Assembly (NCBI GenBank): GCA_041545745.1
Contig: CP168152.1
Span: 742,001 to 806,000 of the forward strand
DNA from: Stenotrophomonas indicatrix
GTDB lineage: Bacteria; Pseudomonadota; Gammaproteobacteria; Xanthomonadales; Xanthomonadaceae
Direction: 5' to 3'
Length of the DNA: 64,000 bases
Every line of letters starts with the position of its first letter. Within the stretch, counting starts at the first letter, position 1. Shown piece after piece: positions 33,908 through 43,250 of this stretch. Position numbers and translations under genes: made by a program. The notes below the pieces were generated by a model, which saw only the letters and a list, made by a program, of their open reading frames with translations, searched no databases and was not told where the DNA came from.

Positions 33908-34923
33908 GCCGAAGGAGGCGCGCCGTTGTTGTTGTTGCCGCCACCGCTACCACCACCACGGCGGCGGCGCCGGCGCGGACCACGGTTGCCGGGGGCGCCA
34001 GCCGTTGCAGCGTTGCCGTTGCCCTGGCCGCCGTCCTTGCCTTGCCCTGCAGTGCGCTCGTGTGCGGGCCGCGCAGGCGGCCGCGCGTTGGCGACGGGTG
34101 CCGGCACGTCGCGTCCCGGTACCTGCACCACGCGCAGCTCATCGGTGTCGAGCTGGATCGCGGTGAGTTTGCCACCCCATACAGCGCCAGTGTCGATCGC
34201 GTGGATGCCCTGGGTGATGGTCAGGCCGAGCGCGGACCAGTGACCACAGACCACCTTCAGGTCGCGCTCGACCCGGCCCGGCACTTCGAACCAGGGATAC
34301 AGCCCCTGTTCCTGGGTGCCCGGCGTGCCCTTGTCCTCGATGCCGATACGGCCGCGCGAGGTGCAGTAGCGCATGCGCGTGAGCACGTTGATGATTGCCC
34401 GCGAGCGCTCGTAGCCGGTCAGGTTGGGCGCCCAGCTGGGCTTGTCGCCGTACATGTTGCGGAACAGCTTGCGGTAGCCGGCGCCGTGCAGCTGCACCTC
34501 GACTTCGGCCGCATGCTTCTCGGCCATCTGCGTGGTCCACTTCGGCGCCAGGCCGGCATGCACCATCATCCAGCCCAGTTCGCGGTCCACGTGCACCAGT
34601 TTCTGCAGGCGCAGCCAGTCCAGCAGTACATCCCGGTCTTCGGCCTGGACGATGCGCAGCAGATCCGGGTTGACCTTGCGCTGTTCCTCTTCGGTACGCG
34701 CACCGACGGCCAGCAGGGAAAGATCGTGGTTACCGAGCACCACCACGCTGTGTTCGCGCAGCGAATGCACCAGCCGCAGCGTTTCCAGTGACTGTCCGCC
34801 GCGGTTGACCAGGTCGCCGCAGAACCACAGGGTGTCCTGCGCCGGATCGAACCGGATCTTTTCCAGCAGGCGCTGGGTTACGTCATAGCAGCCTTGCAGG
34901 TCGCCGATCGCCCATACACTCAT
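33904..34923 (-). CDS. apaH: Symmetrical Ap4A hydrolase with a basic low-complexity tail
   Basis: ApaH splits Ap4A into two ADP and removes Np4 caps from RNA. Calcineurin-fold motifs are intact: IGDLQGCYD (residues 5-13), FCGDLVNRG and LGNHDLSLL, and MVHAGLAPKW. The product has 339 residues against about 280 in E. coli; the extra residues from about 273 form a disordered tail with six consecutive arginines (317-322), then GGGSGGG and four asparagines. The tail resembles RGG-type RNA-binding segments (inference). It is part of the lptD-surA-pdxA-rsmA-apaG-apaH operon. Confidence 0.95.
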   Translation of the reverse strand: MSVWAIGDLQGCYDVTQRLLEKIRFDPAQDTLWFCGDLVNRGGQSLETLRLVHSLREHSVVVLGNHDLSLLAVGARTEEEQRKVNPDLLRIVQAEDRDVLLDWLRLQKLVHVDRELGWMMVHAGLAPKWTTQMAEKHAAEVEVQLHGAGYRKLFRNMYGDKPSWAPNLTGYERSRAIINVLTRMRYCTSRGRIGIEDKGTPGTQEQGLYPWFEVPGRVERDLKVVCGHWSALGLTITQGIHAIDTGAVWGGKLTAIQLDTDELRVVQVPGRDVPAPVANARPPARPAHERTAGQGKDGGQGNGNAATAGAPGNRGPRRRRRRGGGSGGGNNNNGAPPSA

Positions 34924-34938
34924 CGTTCGGCCTCCGTG

Positions 34939-35322
34939 TCAGTGCAGGGTGCGCGGGATGGCCAGCACGAAGGGTGCGACCGGCGCGGCGAATTCAGTGC
35001 CATCGTCGGCCACCATGTCGTAATGGCCCTGCATCGTGCCGTGCTCGGTGCCGAGCATGACACCTGAGGTGTAATGGAAGTCTTCACCCGGACGCAGTCG
35101 CGGCTGTTCGCCGATCACGCCATCGCCATCGACATGCTCGACGCGGCCATTGGCATCGGTGATGCGCCAATGGCGTGCGACCAGGCGCGCGGCAACGCGG
35201 CCCTGGTTGTGGATGCGGATCGTATAGGCGAACGCATAGCGACCGTCTTCCGGCGCGGATTGGTCGTCGAGGAAGCGCGGCGCGACTTCGACGGAGATGG
35301 CATAAACGTCAGCGTCTTCCAT
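34939..35322 (-). CDS. apaG: ApaG domain protein
   Basis: A 127-residue protein of the ApaG family (fibronectin III-like fold), linked to Co2+/Mg2+ handling and nucleotide binding, with no settled function. The family pattern is visible: [25 protein letters not shown], and [20 protein letters not shown]. The start MEDADVYAI is chosen; 24 upstream codons overlap rsmA and are rejected. It sits between rsmA and apaH in the operon. Confidence 0.95.
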   Translation of the reverse strand: MEDADVYAISVEVAPRFLDDQSAPEDGRYAFAYTIRIHNQGRVAARLVARHWRITDANGRVEHVDGDGVIGEQPRLRPGEDFHYTSGVMLGTEHGTMQGHYDMVADDGTEFAAPVAPFVLAIPRTLH

Positions 35323-35335
35323 ACCGGCAGTGTAA

Positions 35336-36139
35336 TCAGGTGGCATTGGCCAAAGCGATGAATTCAGCCACGTCCAGCTGTTCGGCGCGGGCATCGGGAC
35401 GCACGCCGGCGGCCACGAACTGCTCGGCGCTGACCACGTTGTTCAGGGCATTGCGCAGGGTCTTGCGGCGTTGGCCGAAGGCGGCCCTGACCACGTCGGC
35501 GAAGCGCTTGTGGTCCTTGATGTTGATGCTGGCCGGGTCGCGCGGTATCAGACGCACCACGGCCGAATCGACCTTCGGCGGCGGCCTGAACGCACCCGGC
35601 GGCACCACGAACAGCGAGGTCACCTCGCAGTAGGCCTGCAGCATCACGCTGAGGCGGCCGAACACCTTGCTGCCGGGACCGGCGGCCATGCGATCGACCA
35701 CTTCCTTCTGCAGCATGAAGTGCATGTCGGAAATCACCGCAGCGTGTTCCAGCGCATGGAACAGGATGGGCGAGGAAATGTTGTAGGGCAGGTTGCCAAC
35801 CAGGCGGATCGGCTGCCCGTCGGCCAGCTCGGTGAAATCCACCCGCAGCACGTCGCGGTTGACGATGGTCAGCTCGCCCAGCGGTTCGGCGGCGGCGGTC
35901 AACGGCGCGATCAGGTCGCGGTCGAACTCGATCACCGTCATCTTCGGGTGCACGCGCAGCAGCGGCAGGGTGATGGCGCCTTGGCCCGGGCCGATCTCGA
36001 CCAGACGGTCGCCGTCCCTGGGATTGACCGCCATCACGATCTTGTCGATGTAGTAGCGGTCGGCAAGGAAGTGCTGGCCGAGCTGCTTCTTGGCCGGGGC
36101 GGAAAACACCGGGCCGGAGGGGGAATGCGGGGAAGTCAT
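35336..36139 (-). CDS. rsmA: 16S rRNA dimethyladenosine transferase
   Basis: RsmA (KsgA) dimethylates two adjacent adenosines in the 3' hairpin of 16S rRNA during small-subunit assembly. The 267-residue product has [12 protein letters not shown], motif [11 protein letters not shown] and the catalytic NLPYNIS. The start overlaps the pdxA stop by 4 bp (ATGA), so translation is coupled. An upstream 12-residue extension is rejected. Confidence 0.97.
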   Translation of the reverse strand: MTSPHSPSGPVFSAPAKKQLGQHFLADRYYIDKIVMAVNPRDGDRLVEIGPGQGAITLPLLRVHPKMTVIEFDRDLIAPLTAAAEPLGELTIVNRDVLRVDFTELADGQPIRLVGNLPYNISSPILFHALEHAAVISDMHFMLQKEVVDRMAAGPGSKVFGRLSVMLQAYCEVTSLFVVPPGAFRPPPKVDSAVVRLIPRDPASINIKDHKRFADVVRAAFGQRRKTLRNALNNVVSAEQFVAAGVRPDARAEQLDVAEFIALANAT

Positions 36140-37116
36140 GTGCTCAGTGTACGTTGCCGCGCCAGCCGCGCACACAGCGTCGTGGCGGCCTGCAGGCTGG
36201 AAGGATCGGCAATGCCGCGGCCGGCAAGATCCAGCGCGGTGCCGTGGTCCACCGCCACGCGCGGATAGGGCAGGCCCAGGGTCAGGTTCACCGCCTGCTC
36301 GAAGCCGGAGTACTTCAGCACCGGCAGGCCCTGGTCGTGGTACATGGCCAGCACGGTGTCGAAGCCGGCCAGCTTGGCTGGCAGGAACGCGGTATCGGCC
36401 GGCAGCGGACCGATCAGGTCCATGCCCTCGCTGCGCAGGCGCTGCAGCAGCGGGATGACCAGATCCAGTTCCTCGCGACCGAGATGGCCGTCTTCGCCGG
36501 CATGCGGGTTCAGGCCAAGCACGGCGATGCGCGGTGCGGCCAGGCCGAACTCGCGGCGTAGCGCAGCATGCACGGTGCGCAGGGTGTGTTCCAGACCGGG
36601 GGCGGTGATCGCATCGGCGACCTCACGCAGCGGCAGGTGGGTCGTGGCCAGGGCAACGCGGACGATGTCGTTGGCCAGCATCATCACCACCTTCACCCCG
36701 GCCTGGTCGGCCAGCAGTTCGGTGGTGCCGCTGTAGGCGATACCGCCCTGGTTGATCACCGCCTTGTGCACCGGGCCGGTCACCACGCCGTGCAGTTCAC
36801 CGGACAGGCAGGCCTGGCCAGCACCCAGCAGGGCAGCAATCACTGCGCCTGCGTTGGCAGGGTCGGTATGGCCGAAACGACTGGGGGTGCTGTTGGCGAC
36901 GGCGCGCAGGCGCAGGTCGCCTGGGACGCGGGCATGCGCGTCCTCGGGCAGCAGCTGCAGGGGCAGGTTCAGCGCGACAGCGGCCGCGCGCAGGGTGTCC
37001 GGGTCGGCGAATGCCAGCAGCCGGCAATCATCGCGCGGCTGCTGGACCAGTCGGACACACAGCTCCGGGCCGATCCCGGCGGGCTCGCCCGGTACCAGAG
37101 CGAGCTCGGGGAGCAT
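36136..37116 (-). CDS. pdxA: 4-hydroxythreonine-4-phosphate dehydrogenase
   Basis: A 326-residue NAD-dependent dehydrogenase in pyridoxal-5'-phosphate synthesis. The N-terminus LALVPGEPAGIGPELC and the metal-binding histidines in VTGPVHKAVIN, GLNPHAGEDG and MYHDQGLPVLKY are present. It starts 3 bp after surA. Its place between surA and rsmA is the same as in E. coli. Confidence 0.96.
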   Translation of the reverse strand: MLPELALVPGEPAGIGPELCVRLVQQPRDDCRLLAFADPDTLRAAAVALNLPLQLLPEDAHARVPGDLRLRAVANSTPSRFGHTDPANAGAVIAALLGAGQACLSGELHGVVTGPVHKAVINQGGIAYSGTTELLADQAGVKVVMMLANDIVRVALATTHLPLREVADAITAPGLEHTLRTVHAALRREFGLAAPRIAVLGLNPHAGEDGHLGREELDLVIPLLQRLRSEGMDLIGPLPADTAFLPAKLAGFDTVLAMYHDQGLPVLKYSGFEQAVNLTLGLPYPRVAVDHGTALDLAGRGIADPSSLQAATTLCARLARQRTLST

Positions 37117-37119
37117 GGC

Positions 37120-38463
37120 TCAGGACTGCGGAGGCGTGGCGGTATTTTCCGCCCGGTCACCGCTGCGGAAGCTGACGAAGGCTTCGCCACGCAGCTCCTG
37201 CAGGAAGCGGTTGTACTCATCTTCCAGCTTGCGGCGACCGATGGTCTCGCGGACCTGGGCGCGCTGGTTGTCACTGCCCGCATCAGTCTGGCGGGTGGCA
37301 ACGCGCTGCACGATGTGCCAGCCCGCATCGGTACGGAACGGCTGGCTGACGCCACCGTCCTGGATGCCTTCCACCTGCTGGCCGAAGGCCGGGCCGAATG
37401 CGTCGGCCGGGAACCAGCCCAGATCGCCGCCCTGGCCCTTGCTGTTGGTGTCCTCGGACGATTCCTTGGCCACCTGCTGGAAGTCGGCACCGCCGACAAC
37501 GCGGGCGCGCAGCGTATCGATCTTGGCCTTGGCGGCCGCGTCGGACTGGGCATCGTCCACGCGCACCAGGATATGGCGGCCGTGGTACTCGGTGACGGTG
37601 TGGGTGCCTGCCGCCGCGCTGGCGTCACGCACTTCCACCAGCTTCAGCAGCTGGAAGCCGCTGGGGCCGCGGATCGGGCCAACCACTTCGCCGGCCTTCA
37701 TCTGCTGCATCGTCTGTGCGAACGCCGCCGGGATTTCATCCAGGGTGCGCCAGCCGAGGTCGCCGCCTTCCAGTGCATTGGGGCTGTCGGAATAGCGAAC
37801 GGCCGCCGCATTGAAGTCCAGTTCGCCCTTGTCCAGCAGCGCCTTCACGCCGTCAGCCTTCTTCTGGCCGGTGGCGATCTGCTCGGCGGTGGCGCCGTCG
37901 GGAAGCGCGACCAGGATGTGTGCGAGGTGGAACTGGTTGCCGGCATCGGCCTGCTGCTTCAGGGCAGCATCGACTTCACCTTCACTGACGCTGATGCGGC
38001 TCTGCGCGAAGCTTTGGCGCAGGCGCTGCACGGTGATCTCGTCACGCACCGAGGCGCGGAAATCGTTGAAGTCGATGCCGTCATTGGCCAGGCGCTGACG
38101 CAGGGCATCCAGGGTCGAACCGTTCTGCTGGGCGATGGCATTCATCGCCTGCGTCAGTTCCTGGTCGCCGACATGGATACCGCTGCCCTGCGCACGGGCC
38201 ACCTGCAGCTTGACCAGCACCAGGCGCTCGAGCACCTGGCGGCTGAGCACGTCATCAGGGGGCAGCTGGGCCTCGCGGCCGGCGTACTGCGCCTTGATGT
38301 TGGCGATCGCACGCTGGAGCTCGCTCTGCAGGATCACGTCCTCATCGACGACAGCAGCGATGCGGTCCAACGGCTGGGCCTCCTGCGCAAGAACCTGCAG
38401 GGGGGCGGACACGCTGGACACCGCCAGAAGCGATGCGAGGAGAACGGGGAAGCTCTTGGTCAT
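37120..38463 (-). CDS. surA: Periplasmic chaperone/prolyl isomerase SurA
   Basis: A 447-residue outer-membrane protein chaperone. A signal peptide ends near residue 26 (LQVLAQ). The N-terminal SurA domain (RIAAVVDEDVILQSELQ) is followed by two parvulin repeats (AHILVALPDG with DLGWRTLDEIPAAF, and GRHILVRVDDA with DLGWFPADAFGPAFG), and a short C-terminal helix. It helps fold LptD, whose gene precedes it and overlaps by 4 bp. The C-terminus carries a disordered ENTATPPQS. Confidence 0.96.
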   Translation of the reverse strand: MTKSFPVLLASLLAVSSVSAPLQVLAQEAQPLDRIAAVVDEDVILQSELQRAIANIKAQYAGREAQLPPDDVLSRQVLERLVLVKLQVARAQGSGIHVGDQELTQAMNAIAQQNGSTLDALRQRLANDGIDFNDFRASVRDEITVQRLRQSFAQSRISVSEGEVDAALKQQADAGNQFHLAHILVALPDGATAEQIATGQKKADGVKALLDKGELDFNAAAVRYSDSPNALEGGDLGWRTLDEIPAAFAQTMQQMKAGEVVGPIRGPSGFQLLKLVEVRDASAAAGTHTVTEYHGRHILVRVDDAQSDAAAKAKIDTLRARVVGGADFQQVAKESSEDTNSKGQGGDLGWFPADAFGPAFGQQVEGIQDGGVSQPFRTDAGWHIVQRVATRQTDAGSDNQRAQVRETIGRRKLEDEYNRFLQELRGEAFVSFRSGDRAENTATPPQS

Positions 38464-40961
38464 GGGATCAGATTCGGATCGTAGTCATCGCGGGTCGCTC
38501 CGGTGTTGCTGGGCGGCACAAGATAGAGGTCATCACGGTTGTAGCCGAGGATAGCACGGCGCAAAGTGCGGTCCGTGTCCTGGCCAAGAGAGCTCAAGCC
38601 CTTGAGCACGAACTCAAGCTGGATGGAGTTGTTCATTTCGCCTTCGCGGTTGCGCACGTAGCGGCGGGCCACGGCGCGCACGGCCAGGCAGCAGCTGTCC
38701 CACTGTACGCCACCGATGATCTCCAGCGGTTCCTTGTCCTGGATCGAGTAGTAGTAGCGGCCGACCAGGCTCCAACGCTCGTTCAGCGGGTACAGGAACG
38801 ACAGGTCGGCCTGTTCCAGCAGGGTACGGTCGTGCTTGTTGGCATTGGCCGGGGCGCCGGAATTGATGCGGTAACGGTAGGTCAGGTTGACCACGCCGTC
38901 GTTGGACATCAGGTAGCGCGCACGCACGCTGGCCAGATCCTCGCGCTTGTACTTGGGGTCCCACTGGTAGGTGGCGCCCAACGTCCAGCGGTCGTTGATC
39001 ATGTAGTTGCCGTCGGCGATCCACGCCGACTTGCCCTTCTCCACCGGCGCGCCACCGGGGACCACGCTCACCCGCGATTCGTCGAAGTACTGGATCTGGC
39101 CGATGGAGGCCGAGAAGCGTTCCTTGCCGGTGGTCTGGTCGATGAAGCGGGTGCTCAGGGCCATGGTCAGCTGGTTGGCGTCGTTCTGGCGATCCGCGCC
39201 GGTATAACGCGAATCGCGGAACAGCTGGCCCCAGCTGAAGGTGAAGTCGCGGGTATCGAAGATCGGCAGCTCGTCCTGATCGCGGTAGGGCGTACGCAGG
39301 TAGAACAGGCGCGGTTCCAGGGTCTGCAGGAACGACTTGCCACCGATCTTCGTCTCACGATCAAAGAACAGGCCGGCGTCGAGGCTGGCGATCGGCAGGC
39401 TGCGGCTGGGCGAGGTGTTGCCGCGCAGCTGTTCGGGGGTGGCGGTGGCCGGGTCGATTCCCTGCGAGCGCAGGATCTGGCCGCGGATGCCGTTCACGCC
39501 ATCAACCAGGCCGCGGTCCAGCTGGTAACCGGTATAGCGGTAGGCCAGCGTCGGCGTGACATACCAGGCCGCGCCGCTGATCGGGAACGACACGTAGGGT
39601 TTCAGGTCCAGTCGCGAGCCGCCGCTGACACCGATGCCGTCGGTCTGCCGGCTGCCATTGCGGGTGTACTGCAGGTCGGGTCCCGCATCGGCGCCGTACT
39701 TGAAATTGATGTCATCGTGGGTGAAGCGCACGGCCTCGGCGTAGACACCGGTCTCCAGCCACGGCAGCACCGACTTGTCCCAGTTGAAGTACAGGCGCGG
39801 TTGGCGGTTGTAGGCCAGCGCACTCTCGTTGAGGGTGTAGTCGGTCAGCTGCCAGCGGTCGGCCATGATCCCGGCCGTCCAGTTCTTGCCGGTGCCGTAC
39901 AGGCCCACGGTGCTCTGCAGGTTCGACGCGGTGACGCCCACCAGGCGGTTGGCGAAGTCTTCCACGTAGCGCTCGTCGCTGACCCAGGCCAGGTTGGCGC
40001 GGGCCTGCCAGTGGTCGTCCAGGTTGTGGTAGCCGCCGAACATCACCCGGCCGCGGTCGCGGTCGCGCAGCTTGTCGTTGGGCATGAACGCGGTCAGCAG
40101 TTCGCCACGGCCACCTTCGTAGAGGTAGCGGAACTCGTTGTCGAGCATCAGGCCGCGCCGGCTCATGTAGCGCGGGGTCAACGTGTCGTCGTAGTTCGGC
40201 GCCAGGTTGAAGTAGATCGGCTGTGCGTAATCGAAACCGTTGCGGCCGGACATGCCCAGCTGCGGGAACAGCAGGCCGGTCTTGCGCCGGTCATCGATCG
40301 GGAACTTGAAGTAGGGTGCCCACAGGATCGGCACCTTGCCGATCCGCAGCACCGCGTTGCGGGCGGTGCCGAAGCCTTCGTCGTTGTCGACTTCGATTTC
40401 CGGCGCCGTCAGCCGCCATACCGGCTGCGACGGGTCGCAGGTGGTGTAGGTGGAGCGGTGCATCTGCCCGACCGCGCCCTGCAGGTCGACCGATTCGGCT
40501 TCGCCATTGCCGCGGCGGGACACCAGCTGGTACTGGATGTCGGTGATTTTGTGGGTGTCGCTTTCCTGGTTGCCCTCGGCGCGCTTGGCGACCATCCGGA
40601 TCGAGGCATCCTGGTAGCGGACGTTGCCGTCGGCGACGTAGTTGCCGCTTTCGGTATCGAAGCTGAGCTTGTCGGTACCCACGAACTGGTCGCCCCGGCG
40701 CAGCGCCACGTTGCCCTGGTACTGCGGCACGGTGGTGGTGCCCAGCAGCTGGTCGCCCTCGATGTCGGTGGGCTGCTGTTCGCGCGCAGCGCTGGCGGCA
40801 GCCTTGTCCTGGCCGGGCACCGGCGTCGGCGCGTCGGTGAACGCAGGGATCACGTCCGTGGCCGGGCAAAGGCCCCAGTTGAGCGGCTTGTCATCAGCCC
40901 ATGCCGGAAGGCAGACGGCGATGCTCAGGGGCAGGGGAAGCAGGCGGAGGGCTCGGCGCAC
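38460..40961 (-). CDS. lptD: LPS-assembly outer-membrane protein LptD
   Basis: An 833-residue outer-membrane barrel that with LptE inserts lipopolysaccharide. The GTG start at 40961 gives MRRALRLLPLPLSIA, a clean signal peptide cut after residue 22; the longer reading would overlap the HDAC gene and lacks a signal at its start. The N-terminal OstA domain (TDIEGDQLLG, RGDQFVGTDKLSFDTESG) precedes the barrel. All four disulfide cysteines are kept: C32 (WGLCP), C in YTTCDPSQP, and the pair in WDSCC. It heads the lptD-to-apaH operon. Confidence 0.95.
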   Translation of the reverse strand: MRRALRLLPLPLSIAVCLPAWADDKPLNWGLCPATDVIPAFTDAPTPVPGQDKAAASAAREQQPTDIEGDQLLGTTTVPQYQGNVALRRGDQFVGTDKLSFDTESGNYVADGNVRYQDASIRMVAKRAEGNQESDTHKITDIQYQLVSRRGNGEAESVDLQGAVGQMHRSTYTTCDPSQPVWRLTAPEIEVDNDEGFGTARNAVLRIGKVPILWAPYFKFPIDDRRKTGLLFPQLGMSGRNGFDYAQPIYFNLAPNYDDTLTPRYMSRRGLMLDNEFRYLYEGGRGELLTAFMPNDKLRDRDRGRVMFGGYHNLDDHWQARANLAWVSDERYVEDFANRLVGVTASNLQSTVGLYGTGKNWTAGIMADRWQLTDYTLNESALAYNRQPRLYFNWDKSVLPWLETGVYAEAVRFTHDDINFKYGADAGPDLQYTRNGSRQTDGIGVSGGSRLDLKPYVSFPISGAAWYVTPTLAYRYTGYQLDRGLVDGVNGIRGQILRSQGIDPATATPEQLRGNTSPSRSLPIASLDAGLFFDRETKIGGKSFLQTLEPRLFYLRTPYRDQDELPIFDTRDFTFSWGQLFRDSRYTGADRQNDANQLTMALSTRFIDQTTGKERFSASIGQIQYFDESRVSVVPGGAPVEKGKSAWIADGNYMINDRWTLGATYQWDPKYKREDLASVRARYLMSNDGVVNLTYRYRINSGAPANANKHDRTLLEQADLSFLYPLNERWSLVGRYYYSIQDKEPLEIIGGVQWDSCCLAVRAVARRYVRNREGEMNNSIQLEFVLKGLSSLGQDTDRTLRRAILGYNRDDLYLVPPSNTGATRDDYDPNLIP

Positions 40962-41050
40962 GCGGTTCGGATTCGGGCGAAAACGGACGGTAGCTTGCCC
41001 CATCCCTTGCATAGGGGCAATGAAGGCCTCCCCCGATTGCCGGTTCGGGT

Positions 41051-41989
41051 TCATCCAGGCCCGTTGCCGGAAGGCGTCGCCATCAGTGCCTGCAGATGGG
41101 CCACGCTGCACTCGGCCAGGGCCTGCAGGTCGTATCCCCCCTCCAGCATCGATACCACCCGACCGGCGGCATGGCGGCGTGCCAGTGCGTGCAGTTCGCG
41201 GGTGATCCAGGCGAAATCGTCGGTCTCCAGCATCAGGTCGGCCTGCGGATCGCGCAGGTGGGCGTCGAAGCCGGCCGAGATCAGCAGCAGCTGGGGGCGG
41301 AAGTCGTCGATCGCCGGCAGCATCTCGTCGGCCCAGACATTACGGAAGCGGAAGCCACCACTACCCGGCGGCAGCAGGATGTTCATCAGGTTGCCGGCGC
41401 CGCGGTCACGGCGCAGGCCGGACTCGGGGAACAGGCCGGCCTGGTGGGTGCTGTAGTAGGACACCCGGGCGTCGTGCTGGAAGATGTCCTGGGTGCCGTT
41501 GCCATGGTGGACATCGAAGTCGACCACCGCGATCCGCTCCAGGCCGTGGCGGTCGCGTGCGTAGGCGGCGGCGATGGCGATGTTGTTGAGCAGGCAGAAG
41601 CCCATCGCGGTGCTGCTGGTAGCGTGGTGGCCAGGCGGGCGCACCGCGCAGAAGGCCAGCGGATCCTCACCCAGCATCACTGCATCGACGGCCGCGACAC
41701 CTGCGCCGGCGGCATGCACCGCGGCACTGGCCGAACCCGGCGAGGTCCAGGTGTCCATGTCCAGCTGGCGCAGCGGTGCGGTCTGCGGTTGCAGCACCAG
41801 ATCCAGCAGCGCGCTGTCGTGGACCCGGGTCAGTTCACCGAATTTGGCTGGCGGCGCTTCACGCCACTCCAGCTGGCCGGGGAAGGCCTCGTACAGCGCA
41901 TCGAGCACTACCTGCAGGCGTTGCGGGCATTCAGGATGGCCAGGGCCCGGATCGTGCAGCAGGCAGGCGGGGTGGGTGAAGACCAGCAT
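41051..41989 (-). CDS. Histone-deacetylase superfamily protein (AcuC/acetylpolyamine hydrolase-like)
   Basis: A 312-residue zinc amidohydrolase of the arginase/deacetylase fold. Catalytic blocks: HPECPQRL near residue 19, RPPGHHA near 117 (the His pair), DFDVHHGNGTQ near 160 (zinc ligands D and H) and LLISAGFDAHLRDP near 242 (third ligand D). Bacterial members remove acetyl groups from polyamines or proteins, but the substrate here is unknown. It ends 90 bp before the lptD start and follows the adenosyltransferase gene by 6 bp, so the group may be one transcript. Confidence 0.88.
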   Translation of the reverse strand: MLVFTHPACLLHDPGPGHPECPQRLQVVLDALYEAFPGQLEWREAPPAKFGELTRVHDSALLDLVLQPQTAPLRQLDMDTWTSPGSASAAVHAAGAGVAAVDAVMLGEDPLAFCAVRPPGHHATSSTAMGFCLLNNIAIAAAYARDRHGLERIAVVDFDVHHGNGTQDIFQHDARVSYYSTHQAGLFPESGLRRDRGAGNLMNILLPPGSGGFRFRNVWADEMLPAIDDFRPQLLLISAGFDAHLRDPQADLMLETDDFAWITRELHALARRHAAGRVVSMLEGGYDLQALAECSVAHLQALMATPSGNGPG

Positions 41990-41995
41990 GGCGGC

Positions 41996-42550
41996 TCAGC
42001 GCTGGCGATGCTGTGGTTGCCACAGCGCTTCGCCGTGGCCATCGGCCCGTGCCAGCACCCGGGCCAGCACGAACAGCAGGTCCGACAGCCGGTTGAGGTA
42101 CTGCAGCGCTTCGCTGCGCACCGGTTCAACGCGGGCCAGGGCCACCGTGTCGCGCTCGGCGCGGCGGACCACGGTGCGCGCCAGGTGGCAGCGCGCGGCG
42201 GCCTCGCCACCGGCCGGCAGGATGAATTCCTTCAGCATCGGCAGGTCGGCGTTGTAGTGGTCCAACTGCTGTTCCAGCGCCGACACATCGGCGGCGTGGA
42301 TCGCGGCATGGCCGGGAACGCACAGTTCGGCGCCCAGGTCGAACAGCTGGTGCTGCAGATGCACGACCAGCGCGCGGACGTCCTCCGGCAGCGGCACGGC
42401 CAGCAACAGGCCGAGCGTGGCATTGGCTTCATCGACGGTGCCGTAGGACGCAACACGCAGGTCATCCTTGCCGACCCGGCTGCCGTCACCCAGGCCGGTG
42501 CTGCCGTCGTCGCCGGTGCGGGTGTAGATGCGCGAGAGGCGATGACCCAT
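41996..42550 (-). CDS. Cob(I)alamin adenosyltransferase, PduO type
   Basis: A 184-residue enzyme that attaches the adenosyl group of ATP to corrinoid. The N-terminal ATP site RIYTRTGDDGSTGLGDGSRV and SYGTVDEANA are conserved, as is the C-terminal helix LQYLNRLSDLLFVLAR with the corrin-site R-x-S-D. It starts after a gap of 8 bp from the membrane protein upstream, which is probably a cobalamin transporter part, so the pair would take up and activate B12. Confidence 0.95.
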   Translation of the reverse strand: MGHRLSRIYTRTGDDGSTGLGDGSRVGKDDLRVASYGTVDEANATLGLLLAVPLPEDVRALVVHLQHQLFDLGAELCVPGHAAIHAADVSALEQQLDHYNADLPMLKEFILPAGGEAAARCHLARTVVRRAERDTVALARVEPVRSEALQYLNRLSDLLFVLARVLARADGHGEALWQPQHRQR

Positions 42551-42558
42551 GGCGTGGC

Positions 42559-43143
42559 TCAGTGATGGATGTCGCGGCGGGCCTGCAGGAGCTTGAGCAC
42601 CTGCTCCACGGCCAGCTGCAGTGCGGCGGCCAGGGCCACGTAGATCGCGGTGGTGCGCAGGTAGGGGCCGAACCACTGGGCGTAGTTCTGTGCCCAGCCG
42701 GCCACGGTCGGCTCGGCCACGTTCTGGCTGGTCCAGTAGAAACCGCCCTGTGCCAGCAGATGGCACAGCGCCACCGACGCCAACAGCAGCAAGGCCCCTT
42801 TGCCCAGCACCGACCACTGCGCGCTGCGGTAGTTGCGGCCCAGCAGCATGCCACCGGCCCACATGGCGAAGTAGGCCGGCAACAGCAGCCAGTAGCCCGG
42901 CGACACGCAGTAGTGTTGCCAGAAATCGAGGCCGCTGCTGCGGATCACGATCCAGTCGACCAGCACCGCGAACACCATCAGCAGCGGGAACGCCCAGCGG
43001 GTCCAGCGGGCGAGGTAGAAGCCGCCGATGAAGAACACCGCCCAAGACGCGTCCGGGATTGCCGCGAAGTGATTGACGCGGGTCGCCGCCAGCAACAGCA
43101 CGAGCACTGACAGGACGAAGGCGCGGGGGGCGGAGTCGGACAT
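42559..43143 (-). CDS. Small polytopic membrane protein, BtuN-like candidate
   Basis: A 194-residue protein with about five to six hydrophobic segments. The N-terminal TRVNHFAAIPDASWAVFFIG and WAFPLLMVFAVLVDWIVI fit the DUF6580 group, part of which is labelled BtuN, a proposed accessory of B12 transport. The adjacency to a cobalamin adenosyltransferase supports that reading. No cobalamin riboswitch was recognised in the 107 bp upstream. The function is inferred, not shown by catalytic residues. Confidence 0.6.
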   Translation of the reverse strand: MSDSAPRAFVLSVLVLLLAATRVNHFAAIPDASWAVFFIGGFYLARWTRWAFPLLMVFAVLVDWIVIRSSGLDFWQHYCVSPGYWLLLPAYFAMWAGGMLLGRNYRSAQWSVLGKGALLLLASVALCHLLAQGGFYWTSQNVAEPTVAGWAQNYAQWFGPYLRTTAIYVALAAALQLAVEQVLKLLQARRDIHH

Positions 43144-43250
43144 GGCGGTGGGCCGGAGCGGATTCAGGTTTCATTCTAGCCCGGCGCGGGGCTTGGCGCA
43201 GGCGGGGCGGCGTGGGGCATGCCGGCGCGGCGAGCGCGTATCATGCGCCC

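Noticed and set aside
36568..38484. A 638-codon open frame antisense to surA and pdxA
   Set aside because: A shadow of well-supported genes on the other strand.
40962..41111. A 50-residue extension of LptD
   Set aside because: It overlaps the HDAC-like gene and would bury the signal peptide; the GTG at 40961 gives a normal start.
38433..41456. A 1007-codon open frame antisense to lptD
   Set aside because: A shadow of lptD, with repetitive V, H, A and G composition and no motif.
43144..43250. Cobalamin riboswitch upstream of the BtuN-like gene
   Set aside because: The 107-bp gap is too short and lacks a recognisable B12 box.
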